Shown: piece after piece, positions 25,535 to 32,839 of the stretch | Numbering within the stretch: the stretch's first letter is position 1 | How the letters are laid out: each line of letters opens with the position of its first letter | Origin: Candidatus Uhrbacteria bacterium | GTDB lineage: Bacteria > Patescibacteriota > Patescibacteriia > JACQRZ01 | Direction of reading: 5' to 3' | DNA length: 32,839 nucleotides | Assembly (NCBI GenBank): GCA_016209345.1 | Contig: JACQWH010000026.1 | Span: 1 to 32,839, forward strand | Translations under genes and position numbers: made by a program | Notes under the pieces: generated by a model | The model's database searches: none | What the model saw: only the letters and a program-made list of their open reading frames with translations | What the model was told of the DNA's origin: nothing

Positions 25535-26533
25535 ATGCATCTCAAGAAATTGTTATTCGTATTCGTTATTATTATCGGAGCGATCTTCGCTATTTTTTTA
25601 TTTCTGTTGAATCTCCCCGGTACTCCTGCGAACAACGACACAAAGTTTGGCGTCACATTCAGTCCCGCGTACGCGGAGTCGTTTGGTGTTGACTGGCGCG
25701 CGGCATATCGCGCCATACTAGACGATTTGGGTGTGCGGTATGTTCGTCTATCTGCGTATTGGAATACGACTGAACCGGAGGACGATTATTTTACTTTTGA
25801 CGACCTCGATTATCAGCTCGACTGGGCTGCGCGCCGGAAAGCCCATGTAGTGCTGGGGGTTGGCAGGAAGCTTCCTCGGTGGCCGGAGTGCCACGACCCT
25901 GAGTGGGTAAAGGGTTTTCCAGCACCCCAATTCGATGAGAAAGTCCTGGACGCTGTGCGAGCGGTTGTTGAGCGCTACAAAGACCATCCCGCACTTTCCC
26001 GTTGGCAGGTGGAAAATGAGGTTTTGTTTCCCTTTGGCCGCTGTTCTCGGCCATATAATCTCGGCCTCTTGAAAAAAGAAATTGACCTGGTTCGATCGAT
26101 TGATCCGGGCCATGAGATTGTCGTAACGGATTCAGGGGAGTGGACCGTATGGATGCCGCTTGCTTTTTACGGCGACGTGCTGGGAGTCAGCATGTATCGC
26201 GAAGCATGGAACGATTTTTTCAATACGCACATCCCGTTTCCCATTAAGGAAGGATGGTATCAGTTCCGCGCACGACTCATCAGTCCATGGAGAAAGACAA
26301 TTATTGTGACGGAGCTGCAAACAGAACCATGGGCCGGCAAGCCCGTCGAGAGCATGGGGCCGGATGAAAGCATGCTTTTGATGCCGCTCGATAAAATCAA
26401 AGATAATGTGCGTTTTGCGCGCAATGTCGGCTTCCCTGAAGTGTATCTGTGGGGGGTGGAGTGGTGGTATGCGCTTCGGGAACAAAATCTGCCGGAAATT
26501 TGGGACGGGTTGAAAGATATTTTTGGAGCATGA
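25535..26533 (+). CDS. Membrane-anchored GH-A clan (TIM-barrel) glycoside hydrolase-like protein
   Basis: N-terminal TM; LGVRYVRLSAYWNTTEPEDDYFTFDDLDYQLDWA; WQVENEV (acid/base candidate) and VTELQTEPW (nucleophile candidate). Confidence 0.75.
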   Translation: MHLKKLLFVFVIIIGAIFAIFLFLLNLPGTPANNDTKFGVTFSPAYAESFGVDWRAAYRAILDDLGVRYVRLSAYWNTTEPEDDYFTFDDLDYQLDWAARRKAHVVLGVGRKLPRWPECHDPEWVKGFPAPQFDEKVLDAVRAVVERYKDHPALSRWQVENEVLFPFGRCSRPYNLGLLKKEIDLVRSIDPGHEIVVTDSGEWTVWMPLAFYGDVLGVSMYREAWNDFFNTHIPFPIKEGWYQFRARLISPWRKTIIVTELQTEPWAGKPVESMGPDESMLLMPLDKIKDNVRFARNVGFPEVYLWGVEWWYALREQNLPEIWDGLKDIFGA

Positions 26534-26534
26534 T

Positions 26535-27380
26535 ATGAAAACGCCGCTGCATATATTTTTAGACACCGTACATGCGCTTGGAAAGCGCCCCTTTCATTTT
26601 TTTGATAAAAAAATACAGCAAACGATTTTGTCCGAAACACGGCAAGCGTGCGTAAGGTTGAAAAACACCCTTGTAAAACAAAATCTTAAAGACACCCATG
26701 CATATCGAGTGCTTGAAATGATAGAGTCAAGCATACTGCCAAAAGAAATAAATGAGGTTATGTTTATTCAAGCGCTCGGGAATCTCATTGAGGTCTATCA
26801 GCATGGCACCCTCGATGCAAAGACAAAAAAACTTGTTCAGGAACTCCAGAGCGCAGTGCAGAGCGCGAAGAAAGGCGTTCTTGAGTACCACCTCATCATT
26901 GAATCCGTACACAAAAAAGGAGCAACGATGAGCGAGGAACAGAAGAGGAGCGCCGATCTCAACCATCTTCAGAATGTCGGCGTGTTTTATGTCCTTGAGT
27001 ATACCCTGCAGGTCCTGTACGAGTTTTCCCATCTTTCGGATGCAGACAAGAAAAAACTTCTTCAAGAGGGACTGCAAACAAAGGCGGGAAGTTTGCCGGC
27101 ATACCTTCCACTCGAAGATACGTTTCGCAAGGATTTATGCCTAAAATTACACGATTCCACGCTTCGTGAGCGGTTGCTTTGGGCATTTTACAATTTTGAA
27201 GAAGTGTTGTATGCTGGGAACATAAAAAAGATCGGCTCTGCCTTGAAACACTTTAACAGTGAGCTTTTGCATGCTTATGAGGAAAAGGGACTTACAACGT
27301 TTAAAGCATTGCTGTATAAGCCGTTTGGGAGTAATGTGTTATTAAAAGATGTTATTTATTTGGTAGAAAAGATACCGTAA
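26535..27380 (+). CDS. Hypothetical protein, mostly helical
   Basis: 281-aa ORF starting MKTPLHIFLDTVHALGKRP; no recognised motif. Confidence 0.65.
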   Translation: MKTPLHIFLDTVHALGKRPFHFFDKKIQQTILSETRQACVRLKNTLVKQNLKDTHAYRVLEMIESSILPKEINEVMFIQALGNLIEVYQHGTLDAKTKKLVQELQSAVQSAKKGVLEYHLIIESVHKKGATMSEEQKRSADLNHLQNVGVFYVLEYTLQVLYEFSHLSDADKKKLLQEGLQTKAGSLPAYLPLEDTFRKDLCLKLHDSTLRERLLWAFYNFEEVLYAGNIKKIGSALKHFNSELLHAYEEKGLTTFKALLYKPFGSNVLLKDVIYLVEKIP

Positions 27381-27407
27381 CTATATTATTTGTAACCATT
27401 TATCACT

Positions 27408-28073
27408 ATGGCACACGATCGTCCAGATGATTTAGAGGAAGGATCTGAACAGTCCGCACAGCAACAAAATGAACCGGGGGTAGCCGGTATCCCTTCGGAT
27501 GAACAACGAGCCGCGCATGCGCTCGCGCAGGCCGAAACCGGAGGAGATCGGCATGAGCGCGCAGCGCTTGAAGTATTACAGAATAGCCCCCTTCTTATAA
27601 TTGAGGATGATAAGGAGAATATTGAGAGTATCCAAGTGGAACTCAATAGGGTAAATAAAACCGACGCCGTTTTTGCAGATTCAGTGCCTGGAGTGGGGAC
27701 AAGAATTGCGGAGATGTTGAAGAATAAAGAAGGAGGAGAGCGCCTATTGGTGATTTCAGATTTACAGATTTTTAACCAAGATGGTGATGATATTGCAGAT
27801 GAACGTGCGGGGATTCGCGCGATAGCGAATGTTCAGAAAGAGGTTGAAAAATGGAATACTGCACATCCGGGCGTAGAACCAATCCGCCTCGAAATTATCG
27901 TGAATTCAAGTATGCTTAATAGTCAGCAAGACCTCGACGATTTCATAAAGGAAAATTCAGATAGATTTAAGCTACCCGAAACAATCGTTGCAGGTAATCA
28001 TGGACGTAAGGCGGAGGCCGTAGATACTTTTCTTTCCTATTTGAAAGCGCAGGAAGAACAAAAAGAACAGTAA
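27408..28073 (+). CDS. Divergent receiver (REC)-like domain protein
   Basis: LLIIEDDKENIESIQVELN, LLVISDLQIFNQDGDDI, IIVNSSML, AGNHGRK pattern. Confidence 0.5.
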   Translation: MAHDRPDDLEEGSEQSAQQQNEPGVAGIPSDEQRAAHALAQAETGGDRHERAALEVLQNSPLLIIEDDKENIESIQVELNRVNKTDAVFADSVPGVGTRIAEMLKNKEGGERLLVISDLQIFNQDGDDIADERAGIRAIANVQKEVEKWNTAHPGVEPIRLEIIVNSSMLNSQQDLDDFIKENSDRFKLPETIVAGNHGRKAEAVDTFLSYLKAQEEQKEQ

Positions 28074-28123
28074 ATAATAGAATGGACTTCAGGCAAAGAA
28101 AAGGAACCGGGTATTTTGTGGTA

Positions 28124-28152
28124 TTGAAAAAATGAGTCGAATATGGTATACT
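28124..28152 (+). promoter_or_regulatory. Promoter for the toxin-antitoxin locus
   Basis: TTGAAA-N17-TATACT. Confidence 0.7.
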
Positions 28153-28158
28153 GTCTGT

Positions 28159-28479
28159 ATGAAGAAGATCAAAAAAATGAAAAATACAGCGCAAAAACAG
28201 CGCCTTCCGGAATCGTTCCGCCCGATGTTTTGGTCGTATCCTTTCAGAGATCTCAATAAGGATGAGGACGCCTCTCTCATCATCAAACAAATTTTATCCT
28301 ACGGCGATTTGTTCCAATGGAAATGGATGATGCGGCAGTATGGGACACGAAAAATTAAGGGAATACTTTCACGAACCCCAAAAACCGCCGTTCGACCAAG
28401 TTTGGTTGAACTTTCAAAAACAGTTTTCAATGTAACTTCAATGCCTCATGCACGACGAGTGCCTCACGGGAGAAGCTAA
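28159..28479 (+). CDS. DUF6922-like putative antitoxin
   Basis: LPESFRPMFWSYPFRDLNKDEDASLIIKQILSYGDLFQWKWMMRQYG; start moved to 28159 because the track start overlaps the -10 region. Confidence 0.6.
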   Translation: MKKIKKMKNTAQKQRLPESFRPMFWSYPFRDLNKDEDASLIIKQILSYGDLFQWKWMMRQYGTRKIKGILSRTPKTAVRPSLVELSKTVFNVTSMPHARRVPHGRS

Positions 28480-29078
28480 ACGATTGTTTCCGCGTCTCGC
28501 GAACTTTCGCGGCTATCACTTAGTCGGCGGTACTGCTTTGGCGCTCCAGATCGGACATCGTGTTTCCTACGATTTTGATCTTTTTACGGAACATGCGCTC
28601 GCTCCAAACCTTCACGCAAAAGTAAAAAAAGTATTTTACGGAGAACGAGTCAAGCCGGTTTTTCGTATGACAGAACAATATGATATTTTCGTATCTGACA
28701 TCAAAACGACATTCCGTTATTACCCCTATCCGCCGGTACACCCGCTAAAAAAACATCATGGCGTTCCTGTACTCTCAATAAAAGATATTGGTGCATCAAA
28801 GACATTTGAAATCGGTCAGCGAGCGGCATATCGCGATTACGTTGACGTCTTTATTTATACTCAATGAACGGTACGCAACGCTTGACGAGCTGATACGGCT
28901 TTCGGAGAAAAAATACGGAGATGATTTTAACGGCCGGCTCTTTCTTGAGCAACTGGTGTATCTTGGTGACATCAGTGATAGAAAGGTTGAATTTCTTCGT
29001 TCACCATTGACGGAAAGGCAATTGATGTCGGGATTAAAAAAAGAAGTGAGGCGCTATATAAAAGCATTTGCTGTATGA
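28448..29078 (+). pseudogene. AbiEii/AbiGii-type nucleotidyltransferase toxin, split by a frameshift
   Basis: 28448-28867 GYHLVGGTALALQIGHRVSYDFDLFTE...RDYVDVF is continued in the +1 frame by FILNERYATLDELIRLSEKKYGDDFNGRLFLEQLVYLGDI to 29078. Confidence 0.75.
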
Positions 29079-30328
29079 TCGAGAATACAGAGGTTCCTGT
29101 TTTTTCCGTTTCTGAATTCGTCGAGTACGTTAACATCGCGCTGGGTCAGCGGCGCGTCAGTGTTGAAGGCGAGATTTCGGGATACCGCCTTAATCAGAAC
29201 AAGTGGATTTTTTTTGATTTGAAAGATGAGAACAGTATCATCGGCTGTTTTGCGGCCGCATGGAATCTTCACGCCGCGCTTGAGGACGGCATGCAGGTCG
29301 TCGTACACGGTGTTCCGCGCGTGTACGGCAAGAGCGGAAAGTTTTCGATTACCGTTGATGCCGTTGAGTTAAGGGGTGAGGGTGCTCTGCGCCGCGCCTA
29401 CGGGATCACGAAGAAAAAACTTGATCAAGAGGGACTCTTTGATCCTGCTCGGAAGCGGGGACTCCCGCGCTTTCCGGAAAAAATCGGTGTGATTGCATCA
29501 CGGGAGTCAGCCGCGTACACGGATTTTATGAGAATCGTCAATGCTCGATGGGGCGGACTTGAGATTTCTCTTTTTCACGTGCAAGTGCAAGGGCATCGAG
29601 CGATCAGGGATATTGTCAGCGCTTTTGAGTGGTTTAATACGGATGGAATACAGCAGGGTATTCAATCGCTCGCGCTCATTCGCGGCGGTGGCTCTCTTGA
29701 AGATCTCCAGGCGTTTAATTCTGAGTCAGTTGCCCGCGCGGTGTTTGGTTCAAAGATTCCGATCATCTGCGGCGTAGGCCATGAGCGCGACGAGAGTTTG
29801 GCAGATTATACGGCGGATGTGAGGGCCGCAACGCCGACCCATGCGGCCACGTTGATGGTTCCCGACAGGGAGGAGGTGGGCGGAGTGGTGAGCGATTCAC
29901 TATCGTCTTTAAGCCGGTCGCTTGAGTACGCGCTTGAATGGTACGGCGGTCGCATTCATACATCTACGCTCTCCATCCACGCATCTGTGCGTGATACCGT
30001 TGCCCCCATTGGCGCGCTGATGCATCGGTTTGACGTGGCTGGCGGGCAGGTACATGCGACGATAGCCACGCTTCGCCATACGTGCGCGCAGAATGCTCTG
30101 CGTCTCGCAGATTACCTCGCTTCACACGTATCGTCCGCTCGGCAGTCGCTGGCGTTTATGGATCGTACGCTCGGACACATGAATCCATTGACCGTCCTTG
30201 CGCGCGGGTATACAATCGTTAAAAGAAACGGCGCGCTTATCACGAGAAAAGCACATCTGAAAAAAGGAGATGAGCTTGCGCTGACATTTGCCGATGGCAG
30301 TGCGCTAACTGAAGTAAAACATCTATGA
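29075..30328 (+). CDS. xseA: Exodeoxyribonuclease VII large subunit
   Basis: FSVSEFVEYVNIALGQRRVSVEGEISGYR, PEKIGVIASRESAAYTDF, ALIRGGGSLEDLQAFNSESVARAVF, PIICGVGHERDESLADYTADVRAATPTHAA. Confidence 0.95.
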   Translation: MIENTEVPVFSVSEFVEYVNIALGQRRVSVEGEISGYRLNQNKWIFFDLKDENSIIGCFAAAWNLHAALEDGMQVVVHGVPRVYGKSGKFSITVDAVELRGEGALRRAYGITKKKLDQEGLFDPARKRGLPRFPEKIGVIASRESAAYTDFMRIVNARWGGLEISLFHVQVQGHRAIRDIVSAFEWFNTDGIQQGIQSLALIRGGGSLEDLQAFNSESVARAVFGSKIPIICGVGHERDESLADYTADVRAATPTHAATLMVPDREEVGGVVSDSLSSLSRSLEYALEWYGGRIHTSTLSIHASVRDTVAPIGALMHRFDVAGGQVHATIATLRHTCAQNALRLADYLASHVSSARQSLAFMDRTLGHMNPLTVLARGYTIVKRNGALITRKAHLKKGDELALTFADGSALTEVKHL

Positions 30329-30546
30329 CTTTGGCAAAAACAAAAAAAGACCAATCGTTTCAAGAAGCATTTGATGAACTTGAAAAAATCGTCAAAAAAT
30401 TTGAAGAAGGGAAACTTGATCTTGATGAGAGCATCTCACTCTACGAGCGCGGACTCGAGCTTGCCGCGGTATGCAAAAAACGTCTTGCCGCTGTCGAGAA
30501 TCGCGTGCAGGAAATCAAGAAAAAATTCGGCGACCTTGATGATTAA
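30325..30546 (+). CDS. xseB: Exodeoxyribonuclease VII small subunit
   Basis: SFQEAFDELEKIVKKFEEGKLDLDESISLYERGLELAAVC; ATGA overlap with xseA. Confidence 0.95.
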   Translation: MTLAKTKKDQSFQEAFDELEKIVKKFEEGKLDLDESISLYERGLELAAVCKKRLAAVENRVQEIKKKFGDLDD

Positions 30547-30549
30547 TGC

Positions 30550-30666
30550 ATGATTTATTTCGTCCTTCTCGCAAATGGCAAAAAATTATTTTTTTCGAAG
30601 CGCGAGAGATATGGGGAAGTACGACCATTTGACAATCACCCTCGCACAAATAATTATGATGAGTAG
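30550..30666 (+). CDS. Small ORF, 38 aa (MIYFVLLANGKKLFFSKRERYGEVRPFDNHPRTNNYDE)
   Basis: Complete ATG-TAG ORF immediately after xseB and 14 nt before the next gene. Confidence 0.35.
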   Translation: MIYFVLLANGKKLFFSKRERYGEVRPFDNHPRTNNYDE

Positions 30667-30680
30667 AGGAATACAACTAT

Positions 30681-31673
30681 ATGCATCCGGACGGAAATGA
30701 AAAAAATATAAAAATTGAGCTCGGAACACAGGAAGCTGTTCTCAGTCATTTTTTGGCGGCTGCAACGCGCGTCGGGCTTCCAAATCCTGAAAAATATATC
30801 AAAGATACTGCCGGAATCCCCGCGCTTAACCTGCCCCCAGGAAAAGAAATTGATTGGAGCGCTGTTGCATTTTCACTTTCTGGGATTCCTCACACGCACA
30901 GCCGCAATGCGGTGGGTGAATTTTATCGCGATTTTTTTTCACCGTATCCGCATGGAGACGAGCTTGCTACGTTTATGGACCGTCTAAACATCGCGCCCTG
31001 CTTTAGGGTGTATGGACCTGTTTCGGAAGATCAAAATAGCGCACATTGGCAGATTGTAGGCGCACAGGAAGATGCCGAGGATTGTATCGCGATACTTCAG
31101 CGACAATACGATATGGAAAGAGATCTGCAGGTGAAAATTGTTTCATCACTGGATGAGATTTCAGGATGGCGTTCCACCTCGAGCTTGTGCATGCTTGAAG
31201 CGGGAGAGTTGCTCCATGATAGAATGAAACAAGTAATGGGTGAGCACGCAACAGATGCGTTGGTGGGCATAGCAATAGGGGCGGGGAAAATCCATGTCTT
31301 AGGCGAACTTGTTGCTGCCCCTGATGATGTTTTTCATGACGCTATGGCTCAGATTCGGCGTGTTGAAAAAGTGCGGCGAGCGACAAGCGGTACGGAAACG
31401 CGCGATCTTTTGACAGCGTTGCTAAAAAATGCCGCTGAGGTACACGATTGGGCTGCTGCTTCGGCATTGGGGAATAATGCAGCTTATCACGTCCTCTATC
31501 TTGCCGGGCAGGAGATATTTGCGCGGGATGGCAAGACAGAAGATCCATTTATAAAAATTATCAATCTTGCGTATGAGCGAGGAACATTTTTAATGGGAGT
31601 GTATGAAAATCCGCAAACTGATGAAGATACCCTGGTCTTTCGTATGCTGTCGGCAGGAGCTCTCCCGGAGTAA
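30681..31673 (+). CDS. Hypothetical protein
   Basis: 330-aa ORF MHPDGNEKNIKIELGTQEAVLSHFL...; no recognised motif. Confidence 0.7.
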   Translation: MHPDGNEKNIKIELGTQEAVLSHFLAAATRVGLPNPEKYIKDTAGIPALNLPPGKEIDWSAVAFSLSGIPHTHSRNAVGEFYRDFFSPYPHGDELATFMDRLNIAPCFRVYGPVSEDQNSAHWQIVGAQEDAEDCIAILQRQYDMERDLQVKIVSSLDEISGWRSTSSLCMLEAGELLHDRMKQVMGEHATDALVGIAIGAGKIHVLGELVAAPDDVFHDAMAQIRRVEKVRRATSGTETRDLLTALLKNAAEVHDWAAASALGNNAAYHVLYLAGQEIFARDGKTEDPFIKIINLAYERGTFLMGVYENPQTDEDTLVFRMLSAGALPE

Positions 31674-31690
31674 AATAGGCAGTAGTTCGT

Positions 31691-32086
31691 TTAATGCGAT
31701 CGGAGATAGTCCTCAATCACGGGCCTGATATTCGGCGCGCAGTCGGATGGGAGGTTATGAATATCGTGCCATGCCCACTGTGTTGTGTCGCCACTGGCGA
31801 CTACCTCGCCAATACGACGTGAAAGCCAATGGATAAGCACGATTATTGTGGAGTCGTCCTTTTTTATCATCATCGGTTTGAGCGGTCGGATGATTTCAAT
31901 ATCAATTCCCATTTCTTCCTTTACCTCTCGACGCGCCACTTCCTCCAGTGAACTCTCCCAGTCGGAAAAATCGCAGAGCTCCCATTTTCCTCCTGGAAAT
32001 TTCCAAAAAAAATCCACCACGTCCTTATTGAGCAGCACGGTATCATGTTCAATAATCACCGGTCCGGACGCAATGATATATTCCAT
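31691..32086 (-). CDS. Nudix hydrolase
   Basis: FPGGKWELCDFSDWESSLEEVARREVKEEMGIDIEI Nudix box. Confidence 0.85.
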   Translation of the reverse strand: MEYIIASGPVIIEHDTVLLNKDVVDFFWKFPGGKWELCDFSDWESSLEEVARREVKEEMGIDIEIIRPLKPMMIKKDDSTIIVLIHWLSRRIGEVVASGDTTQWAWHDIHNLPSDCAPNIRPVIEDYLRSH

Positions 32087-32091
32087 ATACC

Positions 32092-32649
32092 CTAGATACC
32101 TTTCTGGAAAAAATGCAAGACGCTGCTGATTTTTTCCTCGACAGTGAGAAGCTCTGAATTCAGCGTAATATGATACCCGCTGGCGTCGCGATAGTCATAG
32201 TCCGTTCCGTATAGCTTCTTTGCCAGCGCAAGCTGTCTTTCCTCGCGCTCATTGAGCAGTGCTTTGACTTCGTCAAATGTTTTTCCCGCAATTTCCTTTT
32301 TGTCGGTGTTCATGCCGCGCCGCGCGCGAATATCAAGGGGAGCAGTGATGAAAACGCGCAAGATAGGAAGTCCCTCGCCAATGATACCGTGCCACATATC
32401 GCCGATAATGGTTCCCTGCGCCAGCATGTCGTGAGCACGCCGGTCCATTGCACGATCTTCTTCCAAAGTAATTGAGCGAATAAAATTTTCAAATGAGACC
32501 TCGCCATCGGGATATTTTTTTGTCCACTCTTCCCGCCACAGGCCGCCAACATAAAAAACCTGCCAGCCAAGCTTTTCTGCAAGTTGCCGTGACGTTGTCG
32601 TCTTACCCGACCCGGGAAGACCGGAGAAGAGAATACCGTTGAAACGCAT
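32092..32649 (-). CDS. P-loop (cytidylate/adenylate kinase-like) protein
   Basis: GILFSGLPGSGKTTTSRQLAEKLGW Walker A; RVFITAPLDIRARRG; start moved to the internal Met. Confidence 0.75.
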   Translation of the reverse strand: MRFNGILFSGLPGSGKTTTSRQLAEKLGWQVFYVGGLWREEWTKKYPDGEVSFENFIRSITLEEDRAMDRRAHDMLAQGTIIGDMWHGIIGEGLPILRVFITAPLDIRARRGMNTDKKEIAGKTFDEVKALLNEREERQLALAKKLYGTDYDYRDASGYHITLNSELLTVEEKISSVLHFFQKGI

Positions 32650-32839
32650 AGAAATAATAAAATCGCAAATTCGAAATCTCAAAGCTTGAATCTCAAAGCA
32701 CTAAATTCAAAATTCCAAATCACAAATAAATTACAATCTCAAAATTCAAAAAATGACGCTCATCTGTTTTGTTTTAGATTTGTGATTTATTTGGAGCTTT
32801 ATGATTTTGAATTTGTAATTTGAACGATTGGTGTTTGCA
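32650..32839. repeat. Long imperfect low-complexity inverted repeat, copy 3 (runs to the window end)
   Basis: caaatcacaaataaattacaat ... gatttatttggagctttatgattttgaatttgtaatttg. Confidence 0.7.

Overview
The window looks like a chromosome segment from a Candidate Phyla Radiation (Patescibacteria)-type bacterium. This is inferred from gene content and style (giant Ig-like surface protein, VKOR, compact housekeeping genes) and is not proven. Recognisable housekeeping genes are rsmE, a DUF167/YggU gene, a MutY-like HhH-GPD glycosylase, ileS, an RRM RNA-binding protein, tgt, xseA-xseB, a Nudix hydrolase and a P-loop kinase. Accessory or surface genes are a 3383-aa giant exported protein, a Q-rich coiled-coil exported protein, a VKOR-like protein, a Cas4/RecB-like nuclease, a GT-B-like protein, a GH-A clan hydrolase, a REC-like protein, and a DUF6922/AbiEii-type toxin-antitoxin locus with a frameshifted toxin. 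No rRNA, tRNA or CRISPR array was found. The most interesting content is non-coding. (1) A structured repeat family has two copies (1-120 and 23670-23847) whose three nested stems differ by compensatory changes; the full copy is a MITE with perfect 20-bp terminal inverted repeats. (2) A second, unrelated MITE-like element lies at 16516-16670. (3) Two long perfect palindromes (269-310 and 16731-16766) differ by one symmetric compensatory pair. (4) Three A-rich/T-rich intergenic long imperfect inverted repeats share words. (5) Palindromic repeats are inserted in frame in the MutY-like gene and near a predicted start codon.
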